Shown: positions 31,599-44,070 of the stretch, one piece after another
How the letters are laid out: each line of letters starts with the position of its first letter
Numbering within the stretch: position 1 is the first letter of the stretch
From: Daphnia carinata
Taxonomy: Eukaryota; Arthropoda; Branchiopoda; Diplostraca; Daphniidae
DNA length: 64,000 bases
Assembly: GCF_022539665.2 (NCBI RefSeq)
Contig: NC_081339.1
Span: forward strand, 62,001 to 126,000
Direction of reading: 5' to 3'
Translations under genes and position numbers: made by a program
Notes under the pieces: generated by a model
The model's input: only the letters and a program-made list of their open reading frames with translations
Databases searched by the model: none
Told to the model about the DNA's origin: nothing

Positions 31599-34597
31599 GC
31601 ACCTCTGTAATCCCTCTTAATACGGCCAACGACGTGGGTGACACTGTTTGTAGTGTCGCTGTCTCCTCTTCACCCCCTCCCATACCAGAAGACATCAAGA
31701 AGAACCTCGTCGTCGGTGATAACGTTACCGCAGAGCAGCGCGAGCGGCTTTTTAAACTTTTGGATCGTCATTCCGACTCTTTCGTTGACCAGAAATCTGT
31801 CCCGACTCACGGAATCGAGCACTGTATAGATACGGGCGATTGTCGACCGATTGGATCCACTCTTCGACGGACGTCTGCTTGCGAACGTCGTCTCATTAGT
31901 TCCCAAGTGAACGACATGCTCGAAAAGGACGTAATTGAACACTCCAACAGCCCATGGGCGGCCCAAGTGGTCATGGTTCCAAAAAAGGACGGATCCCGGC
32001 GATTCTGTATTGACTATCGCCCTATCAACTCCAAAACACGACGCGATCTCTACCCCCTTCCACGAATCGATGAAATCCTAGAGAGAGTTACTAGTGCCGG
32101 CGACAAAAAGGGGGATAAATTCATGTCCTCTCTCGACTTGAAAAATGGATTCTGGCAAGTCCCCATTCGTGAATGCGACCGCGAAAAAACTGCTTTCGTG
32201 ACCGCTGACGGACTGTTTCACTTCAAACGGATGCCATTCGGCCTTTGTAACTCCCCCGCAACGTTTCAACGCTTGATGGATCAGGTACTTCGGCATCTTC
32301 GTTGGACTCATTGCCTTGTGTATCTGGACGACATCGCCATCTTCGCCGACTCGTTTGAAACTCATTTGGATCGTCTTGATGCTGTCTTGGCGGCTTTACG
32401 TGCTGCGGGACTCAAGCTCAATCCGGCTAAATGTACTTTTGCTACGGATTCCATGCGCTACCTCGGTCATCTCATCGACCGCCAAGGTATTCGACCGGAT
32501 CCGCAAAAACTCGAGGCCATTGACCGCTTCCCTATTCCGACAGACACGAGTTCATTGAAATCCGTTCTCGGAATTGCCTCTTATTATCGCCGGTTCATCC
32601 TGTCGTATGCGCGCTTGGCGGCTCCTCTTCATCACTTGCTAAAAAAAGGAGTGGCTTGGAGCTGGACGACTACTGAGCAACGGGCTATGCGGGATATACA
32701 GGACGCGCTTATGGTAGCACCTACTCTGGCCTGCGATGACGACGAATGCCAACTAGAGTTGAAAACAGACGCCAGCAAGCTTGGGCTGGGAGCCGTACTC
32801 AGCAGAGTTGACACAGACGGAGAGCAACCAATTACTTTTATTAGCCGTGGGACTTCATCGGCTGAGCAGAATTATTGTAGTAATGAACTGGAGTGCTGTG
32901 CACTCGTGTGGGCCCTCGGAAAGCTTCGTCATCATCTTTACGGGCGTCGATTTACTGTTTGGACCGACAACATCGCCCTCAAGTGGCTTCACTCAAAAGA
33001 GATGTAGAAGGCAAGCTGGCCCGTTGGATTCTTGCCTTGCAGGATTACGACATTGAAGTCCACCATCTCAAAGGAGAATTGGACGTTGTTGCTGACGCCC
33101 TCTCACGGTATCCTGTTCGTGCCCCTGAGTACACGGATCCAACCGATCGTATGGTTTGTGCCCTAGTTGGCAGTTACCACCCACCGGAAGAGGTAGCACT
33201 TCTCCAGCAAGGGGACTCTTCTCTTCGGAAAATTATTTTGCGTCTCCGCGATTCTCCAGCTGATCCCGTCTTTCAACTTCACAAACACTGCCTCTATCGG
33301 AAGAATTGCGGATCGGGACTTCCTCGCTTGTTAGTGGTGCCATCGTTTCTCCGTCGTGACGTCCTTCATGCGTGCCATGACGAGCCGAGTGGGGGGCACA
33401 TGGGCATCGACAAAACATTGGCCAAAGTGTCCCTGTGTTATTGGTGGCCGGGACTTAGAAATAGTGTCGTCGCCTATGTGTCCTCCTGCCCTCATTGCCA
33501 GTTCAACAAGCCGATGATGCGGGCGGCCGGTTGGCAAATTAATGTCGATCCCTCCACCAAAGGAACCGTTTGACACGCTGGGTGCGAATCATCTAGGGCC
33601 CTTCAAACTTGACGCTCGCAGAAACCTACACGTTTGCGTCCTGATCGACTATTTAACTAAGTGGTTGATGGCGATCCCTGTCCCAGATTTAACTACAGAA
33701 TCAGTCATCCGGGCCCTTCGTGAACACATCATTCCCCAGCATGGAATGATGAAAAGAATCATTACGGACAAAGGATCCGCTTTTACTGCGCACTCATTGG
33801 CTTTAGAATTGAATCGACTCGGAGTACGGCATGTCCTGGCGACCACGGAACGCCCTCAGACGAACGGTTTGGTCGAACGGTCAAACCGCACATTGGTGTC
33901 TGCCGTGAAAGGATTCATCAACGTGGAGCAGAATGACTGGGATGAACATCTTCCGGCTGCGACGCTTTGCATCAACACCGCAAAGCAATCCTCCACCCGT
34001 TATTCACCGTTTGAACTTGTCCATGGGCGCCCAGCTAGGCTACCGCATCAATCTGCTTTTTCTTGGCCTACGGCTTCTTCCGTGTCTCCTCGCGAATTTC
34101 ATCGCCGCGTCTTTAAGTGGCGTTCGATTGCCCGCCGCCTGATTGAAGAGTCTCAAAGAAAAAGCAACCTGCGCTATGACCAACGTCATCGTCATGCCCG
34201 GCTGTTCGAGAAGGGAGAATTGGTTCTTGTTGCCAGAAACATCAGGATCGTTGGTCGGACAAAGAAACTGCTGCCCAAATTCATCGGGCCTTTCCAGATT
34301 GTTCGGCCCAAGTGTGAAAACACTTACCTTGTCGAAGACGTCCCTGCCTTCCGCAGGCGACGAACTTGGAATCGGTTTAATGCCCACGTCGCGCAGCTCC
34401 GCCCCTTTCATGTCCGTGAAGAAATTGACTGGTGCCCCGAGGATGACTCTGATGTGTCGGACAGCGGTTTGGTGGATAACGGTATGGCGGACGCTCCGGC
34501 CGCCCGACACTTAAATAGGACGACTGCGAACGACACCGCCGCTGACAGTCCGTTGGAAGACATGCGCACGGATACACTCAGCAAAGAGGCGAATTAA
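31599..34597 (+). pseudogene. pol: pol of element A continued: RT, RNase H, integrase
   Basis: This resumes right after the CTAC copy. RT has FCIDYR, PFGLCNSPATFQR and YLDD (around 32320). RNase H has TDASKLG (around 32767), and a LKGELDVVADALSRY tether follows. The integrase zinc finger lies around 33365-33500. Core motifs are GANHLGPF, TDKGSAF (around 33770) and NGLVERSNRT. A chromodomain is not seen; the C-terminus ends in an acidic Asp/Ser stretch. The frame changes near 33000 and near 33545-33570, and is intact elsewhere. Sequence style matches element C (MAG- or Mdg-like, env-less). Confidence 0.88.
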
Positions 34598-34948
34598 AAA
34601 AACCCGGCGAGCGCATCTGATACTGCTGTCCCATCCCCGTTGGTCGGCCCGGCTGCTGTCCCTCAAATTCCAGTCTCTACTCGACTGGGTCGCACGGTTT
34701 CCCGTCCTACTCGATTCCGCGATTTTATCAGCCCACTATTTCATTAATTAATTTGGTATATTTCATGCAAGTTTTGTCGCCTCCTTTTTTCCGTTTTGAA
34801 CTGTGAAACTATGTCTTTGATGGCACATTTTTGTTTCGTTTTTAATGCCATGTTTTTGTCATGTGGTGGCTTTTCTCGTCCGCATAACCTTTTTTCTTTT
34901 TCACTCAGAGTGCCTTTTGCTTCTTTTTTTGGGTCAGGAAAGGCCGAA
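34598..34948 (+). other. 3' untranslated region of element A
   Basis: After the pol stop there is a short Pro/Ser/Arg-coding-like tail out of frame, then T-rich sequence and the purine tract AGGAAAGGCCGAA before the LTR. No ORF of note. Confidence 0.5.
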
Positions 34949-35164
34949 TGTTAGGACCCGGCCCAAGTGTACCTGTTTTTCCTCCTAGATGGCGTGAGTG
35001 CCTCTTTCTCTCTTACCCCCTTTTTGGCCTTGCCGAGGCAGTGGGGGCAGTCTCGAATGGAACGAAGGATCACGCGTTAGCTGAGTCCGATCGTTCAGAG
35101 AAATTAATACAGAAATTGAAGCGATTCACGATTTACGAACGTTATTTGCAGCCGAGCTGCAACA
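34949..35164 (+). repeat. 3' LTR of element A (216 bp)
   Basis: It starts TGTTAGGACC after the purine tract and ends GCTGCAACA; the ends are inverted (TGTT/AACA). The final bases match the remnant at 14831-14850. Confidence 0.75.
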
Positions 35165-37603
35165 ATATGGCGTTCCCATGATTTGTTCTTTGCTGCCTGG
35201 ATGGTCCTTTTCTTAATTGCTTCCATTTTGTTAAGATGCGTTTTGTCCACTGGGATGAGGGTAGAGCGCCATATCTTATAGGCTTTTCTTGCGTTTCTTA
35301 TTGCGGCGCTGCATTCTTTGGACCACCATGGTTTTTGGGCCTATCGGGGGGGTGTGCCAGTTTTGGGGGCAAAGTATTTGTTGGTGGCTTTTATTAGTGC
35401 GACGTAGAAGGTGTTGTACATACTATCAAGGTCTTGAGTTGGTTGGGTGTTTTCGTTTACTAAGTTTTTTATTTCCTCATTCCACTGCTGCCATTTGGTG
35501 TCTTCGAATTTCCATTGTTGTCTTGGTAGTGTGTGGCTTATGGTGTTTAATCGTACTTCAATCATAACGGGCAGATGATCACTTCCCCAGTAAGGTCCTG
35601 TCGCGATAGATGTGTTGGTTGCAATGTTGGGGGTGCATAGAGTTAGATCGATTGTTGCGCATCGGTTACTTGTCAAGCATGTCTTGTACCGAGATTCTTT
35701 GGTGTTGCTAGTATAAATTTATCATCGCTGAGTAAATATTGCTTCAAGTTTCTTCCAGAAGTGTTTGAGTGGTATCCGTCTTCCCATAGATCAGCATGGG
35801 CGTTGAGATCGCCCCCAACGATGGCGCTATTCCCAGTGTAGGTAAGTATGTTTTCTAGTTGTTCATATTTGCAGCGGTTCCCGTTTGGACAGTATACTGT
35901 TATCACCTCCAATCTTTCGTCATTTTTTAGTTTAATTGACACTCCGATTGCTTCTAGGTCTTCATGTGTTGGGACATCTATTGCTGTGGCTTGGACGTTC
36001 TTCTTGGTAAGTATGGCTACTCCTCCTCCTTGTGTTGGGCGATTTAAGACAAACGAGTTGTATGCAGAAAAGGACACTTTATATTCATCTCTCCAATGGG
36101 TTTCATTAAGTAGAACAATATGCGGGTTGTGGTAACGTAATTGGTTTCTGAATTCTTCTAGTCTTGCTCTGTAAAGTCCTCTAGCGTTCTATTGGATAAT
36201 TTTTAGTGGTGTGGTCATGGTTTAACTGCTTTTTTTGGTGGCTCAGATCCAGATTTGTTTAGGGCTGTTGATTGTACTCTTTTTCCCTGGTTCTTTGTTG
36301 ACTCATTTGACTGATGGCCAGTCTCTTTTTGCAAGGCTTTTTCTTTCTGTCTGGCTATCCTATCATTTCTGTCTTGGATAAACATTTCGTACATTAGGGT
36401 CAAGCGGTTGTCGAGAATGGTGAATCCGGTTGTCATCTGCGTTTCAAGTTTTAGGATCGGCTCTATTACTTGTTTTATTGTGCTGATTTCCCTTTCAACT
36501 TCTTTCAACCTGTTTTCGATTGAACTTGGTATACTTGGGCTTTCTGCAGCTAGCTGGAGTTCGGCTACTTTCGCTTTGAGTTGGTCTATTTCTTGCTTAA
36601 GTGTCGTGTCTAAATTCATCCTATATTCTTCCGTGTTTATGTTTGTCTTATTTATAGGTTCCTTGGTTACTTGTGCTGTACTGGAATGGATTCTGCCGGC
36701 TTCTGTTACCGAGAGGTTGTGATCGTAAGCGTACTTAATTATTTTTTGTTTGTTAGCAAATATAGGGCATTTTGCTGTTCCTGCTGCATGGTCAGATTTG
36801 CAGCAAGTCGGACATTTTGGTGGATCTGTGCATTGGCTGTACGTGTCGTGGGCGCTGGAGCAGGATCTGCAAGCTGTATCGTTGGGGCATATTTCTTCCG
36901 GGTGACCAAATTTCCAGCATTTCCGGCATAAGGACGGTCTAGGTATGTATCTTTTCACCGTGAAAATTTCGTGGGCAATGGTGACTTCGCGTGGTAGCGT
37001 ACTGATGCTGAAGTACAGTGTGACCAGAGGTAAGTTAGTTAGTGTGTTGTTTGTGTCACGAGATGTAAACCTTTCACTTTAATTACACTTTGGTCAGATA
37101 ATAACTCTAATAGTTCTTCTTCACTGTTGTTTGTCGGAACATTATATATCACACCTCTAACTTCTTGTTCGGATTTGCAGAGCGAGCACGAGATTGCATG
37201 TTCGTTCACTAGTTTCGTGTTGAGTAGGGTGGTTTTCTGTATATGTGTGGATGGGTAGATGTACAGCTCTCCACGTTGAGTCCATTTCGTTCCCGGTCTT
37301 ACTTGGCCTATTGCGTCGATGAGTGCTGTAATGAAGTTCTTCTTCGCAGTGAGGTTCATTGCTCGAAACGAGTATGGTTCCTCAGCTAGCTTAATGATTA
37401 CCGGGGCTCCGCTTGTTGAATTGCTTGGATGGTATGGGAAATTGGGATTTGGTCTTGCGTTGTGTCTTAGAGTGTTTTTTCTCTTCAGGTGTGTCATCGG
37501 GGTGGCAATATCGTCGATGGACTCGGATTCGCAGGTGGAGCTGGACGTCCCCTCGTAGTCCTCGTTGTCCTCCATGGTACTTCGGTAGCAAGGGGGGTAC
37601 ACC
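35165..37603 (-). pseudogene. 5' part of a non-LTR retrotransposon (ORF1 and endonuclease)
   Basis: ORF1 reads from an ATG at about 37575 down to about 36215, with a shift of frame near 36960-37040. Its N-terminal part has a Ser-rich acidic start and an RRM-like fold region, and its C-terminal part has a set of CCHC-type zinc knuckles (around 36940-36780) and a coiled-coil-like stretch. ORF2 begins with an apurinic-type endonuclease: NGNRCKYEQLENIL, GGDLNAHADLW (around 35810-35780), IDLTL and GSDHLPV (around 35580). It is broken by a stop or shift near 35673-35680. Coding runs into the EN-RT linker and stops at the LTR of element A. The RT is missing. A Jockey-like clade is likely from domain order. 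Confidence 0.82.

Positions 37604-37687
<84 letters not shown>
37604..37687. repeat. Long poly-T tract at the 5' edge of the non-LTR element
   Basis: There are about 80 T broken by one GG. On the non-LTR strand this is poly-A lying directly before the element's 5' end, which starts with a GGGGGTGTACCCCCC palindrome. It could be the tail of a preceding copy, a pre-existing A-rich target, or an assembly-sensitive homopolymer. Confidence 0.7.
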
Positions 37688-37688
<1 letters not shown>

Positions 37689-38577
37689 GTTTCTTTTTGC
37701 AGTAGTCGTAAGGACGTCAGTTCACTATCACTTCAAAAAGGAGACTCGGCAGAGCTCTTTTTTCAATTTGTTTTTGAATGTTGTTATTTTGTGTTTTATT
37801 TCGTCTGCTGGGTGGCTGACATATATCGTCTGCCACAATGTCTGTGTTTGTATTTACAACGTTGATGAAAGAAATTAAATTTTAAAAATTAAATTACCGA
37901 CATTTAACAACAATTATGATGTAAAGCTGGACATGCAATATTCGATAATAAAAATTTGATCTCCATACTATTAACCGTTCTTTGGATTACTAACAGGGTT
38001 CTGAACCTAATTCAGAAAACTACCGAAAATCATTAAATAATATTTAGTTACTATAGAAAGTTATAAAATATCTTAAAAAATAAAGATTAAAATTCTTTAT
38101 ATTACTGTAAAAAAATCATCAAAATACGTATCCCAGATTCTGAGATATCGTCATTTTAGTTTCTTCATAAAACAGGGAGCTCTCTTATGGGAAAACCCAC
38201 GTTTCAATTGCCCAGACGCCCTGTTTCAATTGCCGAGTACAATTGGCAATTGAAACAACTTGGGGTACCTCCAGTTTTTTACACATAGCAGATGTTCAAC
38301 TTTGCCGAACCTACCCAAAAAAAATACTGTTATGTAGCTGAGATAACTAGCTACAAATCTATATATTTTTTAGTTTACTTAGACGATTTTTGTAATCGTA
38401 CGGAACAAAAATAAGTTTTGTGTTCCAACAACGCCCTACCTCCCCTACCGTCTTTTGTCATGTAATAAACTGGAGCTGAAGATCTTCAAATCTAACTATT
38501 GGTATGAGAGCGCTTTTATACAACAAGAAGAGACAGTAGGAGGATCAGTGATTTCTGAATTTTAAAACTTTCCATCA
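37688..38577. other. Intergenic; contains a repeated CAATTGCC inverted motif
   Basis: No gene was seen. At about 38201-38256 a 12-bp unit (GTTTCAATTGCC) occurs twice directly and once inverted, forming an imperfect hairpin. Confidence 0.45.
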
Positions 38578-38790
38578 TCAGTTGGTAGAAAATGAATTCC
38601 CTAAAACAAATGGCTTCGTACGCATAACCGGGACGTCTTCAGGTTTCTTTTCTTCTATTGGAACCTGTTCCGGTTTCGTTTGCACAGCTGGAACTTGCAC
38701 CGGTTGGGGTACACCTACTGGAACTTGTTTCGGTATCACCGAAACGCTTTCGGCTTTCTTTTGCTCTACTAAAACCTTTTGCTTCTCTGC
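38578..38790 (-). pseudogene. Fragment of a Val-Pro-rich repeat protein
   Basis: On the minus strand a frame ending in TGA at 38578-38580 carries repeated Gln/Pro-Val-Pro units with Lys/Glu spacers over about 55 codons. Further upstream the frame is closed by a TGA near 38785 and has no ATG, so this is an exon or a worn copy. The + strand ORF over the same bases is a shadow. No family was recognised. Confidence 0.35.
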
Positions 38791-40681
38791 TCATCTACGG
38801 AAAACTGTTCAGGATGTTCCAAGTCGTTTTGTTTTCATTTCTGCTGCTCTTGAGATAACTTATTCTGATTCCCGTTCCTCCATTGCCATCACGACAGGTG
38901 GAATACGGCAGCGATGGGGGTGAGATACAGCTACAGGGTATGGTGGCAATCCTTCATCGCACTGTTCCATTTCTTTTGCGTAATTTTTCATGATTCGCCA
39001 CCATTGCGTAGTTAGTTGTTGTTGTTTTTTAAGAGTTCTAGCGTAGATATTCGGCTAATGTGTTTTAACGGGAAAGCTATCTCTAATAGTATATGTAATA
39101 TATTAAAATAAAATGGAAGCTACTTTGTACCCCTTGTACCTCCCTCAAAAAGCGGACTTCCTCCATGCTAAGCTATCCTCCTGATATTCATTCATGACTG
39201 ATATTCATGATATATCCTCAAGACCGAGTATCCGAGTTTCGAAGTGGGTCATCACTGCCTATCCCACCTTGTTGGAGGTGGAGGTTTAACCAACAAGCTA
39301 CCACTTCTTTACCTCGGATTCCGTAAGTGTTATGACAGCTCTTACCTCTCTAACCAGTTTTGGTTGGATAGTACTGGTATCGGCCGCCACCTGTACGAGC
39401 CATGCCAACTGCACGTAGAGTGACAAATGCCGCCTAGCAAGCCCAATGCTGGGATGAGTGCAACACCCGTTCGTTGGAAGTGCCGCTACCTTGTGAAGTT
39501 GCATTACAATCCTTATGTACCGTGACTTGGGTCCCGAAACACAGTTGATAACGCCGTGATGCAGTTTTCTGCCAACAATCTCATTTCAAATATTTAATGA
39601 AATAACAATTGGTAAATGTAATAAATGGACATTATTCGAAATATTGTTTAGAATATGATTCGACTTCATTATGAAACAAAAATTTATGAAAATTTAAAAA
39701 AAATGACAAATTGAGTGAAACTCTGCATAGGGGAATACAGCCATGCTGAGTGCAACTGTGTGCTTGCTATAGGCTTTCCGCTGCCCGTTTTTTGATATTT
39801 TAATATGTAAACTGGCTGAAATTTCGTCACATTTTTCATAGAGGTTGTCACCGCAGTATTGCTAAAGGTGGACTGCCCGGACAGCCGGTGTGCATTGAAC
39901 CGATTCCGCAGTTATCCAAATGTAAAATAACTCACAAAATGTATGTATCAAGTAAATATTAAGTCACTTTTCGTGATCCTCATTGAATTTTGAATATAAA
40001 TCTTGTATTTTAATAGTTATATCATATTTTCTTATCAAAATATAAAAAAAATAAGGAAAAGTCGGGCTTATAATGTCGGGCTTGTATTTTGAAGCCCAAC
40101 TTTCTTGTGAAAAACAAATCAGACATTCCATGATCTTTTTAAAGATTCTGGTCGCACGATAAAAGCTGGAAATCACTTGTAAATGAGGATAATCGAAGAA
40201 ATGCAATCGATAGAAATGTGTCGTTCACACCAAAGCTCTGAAGATGAAGTTTCTTTGAGACGCAAACAAACTAAAATAAATTCAATAAATCCTTGTACAG
40301 CATATTCTAATGCCTCACGATTACGGAGCTCGAATGATGTGGTTTCGCGTTAGTATTTCGTATGAGGTTGAAAACAAAGTCAGGCAGTACGCACCTTCCT
40401 GATGATAAACATTTACCACCAAAAATAGTTTTCGTTTATCGCCTTGGCTTTTAGAAGCAATCCGGCTATACGATACGAAAGTGGTTTCCGTTTTTACGCA
40501 AAGAGCAACCGAAAAGCTTTGCTGAAAAACGTACGAGCCAAACTTTTGTTTCCTTTACACAGGTTATGCTGTGGAAATGCATCACTCAGACCCAAGAATC
40601 AAGACAAGGAAGCTGTAGATAATACTAATGTTGGCAGACTGTTAATACGGGTAAGCTTAATCAATACAGCGGAAGTTAATT
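38791..40681. other. Intergenic, no gene seen
   Basis: Several short ORFs have no coding character. The stretch 39130-39560 is less AT-rich and may be an old repeat, but I cannot name it. Confidence 0.4.
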
Positions 40682-40754
40682 AACCTCTGGCGGGACTCGA
40701 ACCCGCAATCCCCGGCTTAGGAGGCCGATGCCTTATCCATTAGGCCACAGAGGC
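40682..40754 (-). tRNA. tRNA-Arg (CCT)
   Basis: On the minus strand the cloverleaf is complete: acceptor GCCTCTG with CAGAGGT, D arm GCCTAATGGATAAGGC, anticodon stem TCGGC/GCCGG with loop CTCCTAA (anticodon CCT), and T arm GCGGG-TTCGAGT-CCCGC. There is no intron. The A and B boxes are intact. A clear oligo-T terminator was not seen immediately after the gene. Confidence 0.92.
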
Positions 40755-40952
40755 TGTAAAAATATACCTGCCTTCCAATTTGCAAGCCGCAAATTTTTCA
40801 TTTGGGTCAGGTCTAGGTTATTTATATCATTGCCTTTATTCCACAAACTATCGTAAGGACCCAAGCGCAAATATGTCCGTTTTCTTCTGCTTATATTAAT
40901 ACACTAGCGGATACATTTAAAGGACCACTTTTGAGGTTAGTATTTCTGTTTC

Positions 40953-41063
40953 CAGTAGCGCAGCTGGTTGGCGAATGGAACTTATGCGACAGTAATTTCA
41001 TTGTGTTTCGGGATTGAACGATTCTCTAAGTAATGCCGAGGCCACGAGTTCGATGCTCGCCTG
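40953..41063 (+). repeat. tRNA-like sequence with long insert
   Basis: An A-box-like TAGCGCAGCTGGTTGGCG and a B-box-like GAGTTCGATGC stand about 90 bp apart, too far for a normal tRNA unless an intron of about 50 bp is present. Probably a tRNA-derived SINE relic. Confidence 0.35.
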
Positions 41064-41315
41064 AAGAATGTGTTATTTTTAACCTGCCCGATCCCGACAG
41101 GTTTAATGAAATAGAGGAAAGTAATTGAAACTACGTTTGCTAATTGAATGAACAGTCAGTGCTTTGTATCCATTTTCCACAAGAGTTTTGTCCAACTTCC
41201 AACTTCAGGAGATGTATTCCAGCATTTTGTCTGCTAGTTTTACCAAAGTAACACAGTTCAATCAGGTGATCGCAGGCAGCTACAATCCTCGTAAAGAGAT
41301 AGAAATAAAAACCCA

Positions 41316-41376
41316 ACGCTCCAGGTGAGGATTGAACTCGCGATTTCGGTATTCCTTCGGAAATCTTTAGATTCCT
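41316..41376 (-). repeat. tRNA-like B-box block
   Basis: On the minus strand GCGAGTTCAATCCTCACC resembles a T arm with B box. The 5' half is poor. Likely a SINE relic close to the Tyr-rich gene. Confidence 0.25.
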
Positions 41377-41399
41377 TCGCACATTCACATTACTGACAT

Positions 41400-42213
41400 A
41401 TAAGCGGCGTAAGTGGTAGTGTAGTATTTGGAAATAGTGCTTTGGTGGCTCGCTGTAGTAGCTAGGAGTGGCAGATGTTGTTGTGTAGTATGTTGGAGCT
41501 TCAGTGTAATAACTTGGTGCCGCGTACATGGTGGTGTAGTACTCGGGAGCCTTCGTCGTGTAGTATCGTGGACCCTCCGTCTTGTAATACATGCGAACCT
41601 CAGTATAGTAAGCTGGGACAGCGTACGTGGTAGGCGGGGAAGCGTAGATTGTCGTGTAATAGTCAGAGGCGTATAGTAGGTGGGAGCTACGGTGTAGTAA
41701 CTTGGAGTGGCATATGTTGTTGTGTAATACACTGGCGCTTCTGTGTAATAGCTCGGTGCGGAGTAGTATTTCAAGGCCTCCGTATAGTAAGTCGGAGCTG
41801 CATACGTAGTGGTGTAGTATTCAGATGCCTTGGTGCTGTAATACTTGGGCGCATCGGTGTAGGAAGTACGGGCCACATATGTCGTGGTGTAGTGCTCGGC
41901 CGCCTTCGTAGCGTAATACGACACAGCAGTGGTTGTCTGGTATGAATAGATACCGTATCCACAAGATGAACCTATCGGCACACTTAAAGTCGATCCAGTC
42001 ATCAGAAGACGACAGCTAGTAGCAGCATAATGCCATCATAACCTGACGAAAAAAACAAACAAACATTAATTTTCATAATTCCATTATGACATTGAAATGC
42101 TTAAAACGACAATAAAGAATCATTTCACCTCGTTCAAACATCAATTTAATCAACAATTGCATCATCACATTAACTAAAATCATTAAACAAGTTGAAGTGT
42201 GTACATTACCCAT
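41400..42213 (-). pseudogene. Tyr-Thr-rich repeat protein gene, decayed
   Basis: A mini-exon ATGG (42213-42210) is followed by an intron and a large exon of repeats of the type Y-Y-T-T-K-A-P-E-Y-Y-T-T-T-Y-A-A-P. Such proteins are secreted-type and may be cuticular or adhesive; the function is not known. The repeat frame switches near 41670 and again near 41430. The expected second-exon acceptor, placed by comparison with the paralogous fragment at 59265, reads TG instead of AG here (next to GCATTATGC). It therefore looks like a pseudogene, though assembly errors in repeats could explain the shifts. The repeats also run on past 41430 in a third frame. Confidence 0.6.
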
Positions 42214-44070
42214 GATTGCAGGTTGGAACTGGAAGACACTATATTAAATCAGCTATTGGTATTTGAAAGACTGCTAGTACTATACTGTGTCAGAGATGTT
42301 CACTCGACTAACCTCTACCTTCGATTTGACCTCGTTTTATAAGGTTTTCTATCATCCTGATTCGTCTTTTCAGGCCAGAGGGTCCACCTGTTCATTCTGA
42401 CATAACAACCACTATTCCTACACTACCTCTAATCGCTCGTGTCGTATGCATTTTCAAATATCGAAGAAACGCATAATTATCTTCCCCATCCCACTAACCA
42501 TTGTTATGCGAGCGAATGAAGCGCCTAGAAAGAACGAATGCTGATTTAAATGTAATATCGACAATAATGAAATTATGTTCAAGATTATTTGCTGCGAATC
42601 TTAGAACTTACTGAAAAGAAATAAAGGTTCAACAGTAAGAATTATTAATTCAATATCATTCCTTACGTGAAGAACTGTGAGGCTTCCAGCATCGTTGCAA
42701 ACCCATGTATCGCGTATACAGAAGTATTTATATTTCTTCTTTTTCTTCGTCATTCATAAACGTTGCGGAATGATCATTTTTCACCGCCTTTTTTTTGTTT
42801 CGATTTCGTCATTATTGACGATGGTGTAGTTATCCAATGGCACGAAATGGCTATGAATAATGAGCATCAGTAGCGCAATTGCGTGTGTCCACTAGTCAAA
42901 ACTATCCGCCAACATGTTGTTCCAAAGCTACCTAATTAGTAATTTGCTTTCAATGTGCGTTACCTAGTTTAATTTGTTCTTGTACAGTACGTTTAAATTC
43001 TATACCTGTGATTCATTCCGGATGCCGTCGAGTCATTCCAACTAGTTGGAATTTTGTTTTTCTAGAGTTTCGTTTTGTGATGAAGCACTTGCTATTGATG
43101 TTAATACCTGGTGTTATAGTTTTCATTCACGCGCTAAATAGGGTCCCTTTAGAAATCTTTGCAATCACGCGTGATTCAGTTTCAACGATGAAGCGCTACA
43201 ATAGAAAACAATACCGTTGCCATAAGAAACTGGGAAAAGATAATGTAAAGGCTTTGTTGTTTTATGAATAGCTACGCCAAACGGTTTAGAAGAGTTTTCA
43301 ACACCATCTCGAGTTTCTAGTAGAAAGAAGTTCTGTGTGTCAACAACGATGGTGAATAACGTCAAAGGTGCTGTGCATATTAAAGTTGTTTTCCACTTCG
43401 GAAGCGAATGACGCGATTGATTTTCAAAATAAACTGAAATACGATTGCAGAAATTGAAATGCAAAGATTTCTAAGTCAAATTGTATACTACCTGAATAGG
43501 AATTTCCTGCTTGCTTCTCGTATACTTTAGTACAAGTCTTAGTACACATTAACCAACACTTAATCTGTGTTGCCTTTCCTTTTCATGTAAAGAAATTAGA
43601 TGTGTTATTATTGCTCTTCAGGTTGTCTGTGTGCATCAGGATGTGGCATGTCATTTCGACGCCCTCTGTGCTCCTACGATTGCCTAATTAAATGTGTATA
43701 TACAAATGGAGGCCGATAATAGGTAAGAAAATCATACAATCTATATAATAAGAAAAATTACTATTCTTTTGGTAAAACTACAAAGATACTCAAAAAAAAA
43801 AAAGAAATGAAAAAAAATTTCACAGAACTATACGCTAAGAAAAGTACTTAAGGCACCACAAAACTTTAAAAACTCCAGCAAATTGTTTTGATTTTATTAT
43901 TTAACAGACAACGGCACAATGCACCAGCCAACTAAGACTTTGACTTTAGCTTTAAGTGCGACTGGTGTATCAGCACCAGATTCACGGGTTTCCCTAGCAA
44001 TCCCTTACGCACGAGTGATTATTGTTTTTGTTGAGTTGACATTTTTTTAAGGAAGGCAAGGATTGTTGGG

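Larger units (their letters stand above)
14831..35164 (+). mobile_element. Ty3/gypsy element A, split by element B and lacking most of its 5' LTR
   Basis: Element A runs 14831-18048 and resumes at 31595. Its protease-RT linker is cut exactly at the left LTR of element B and continues after its right LTR, with CTAC on both sides. The 3' LTR (34949-35164) begins TGTTAGG and ends GCTGCAACA. At the left, only about 20 bp resembling that LTR end remain (ending GAGCTGCAACA at 14850), followed by the primer-binding site. There is no env. Internal coding has stops and shifts of frame, so it is inactive. It has the same purine-tract form before the LTR (AGGAAAGGCCGAA) as element C (GGAAGAGCCGAA), suggesting one lineage. 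Confidence 0.88.

Noticed and set aside
37413-37878. Poly-Phe ORFs on the + strand
   Set aside because: They only translate the long T tract and the antisense of ORF1 of the non-LTR element.
38582-38923. 113-aa ORF on the + strand
   Set aside because: It is antisense to the Val-Pro repeat frame, which has the more protein-like pattern.
43008-43271. 87-aa ORF with hydrophobic stretch
   Set aside because: Isolated in AT-rich sequence, no splice or promoter context, no recognised family.
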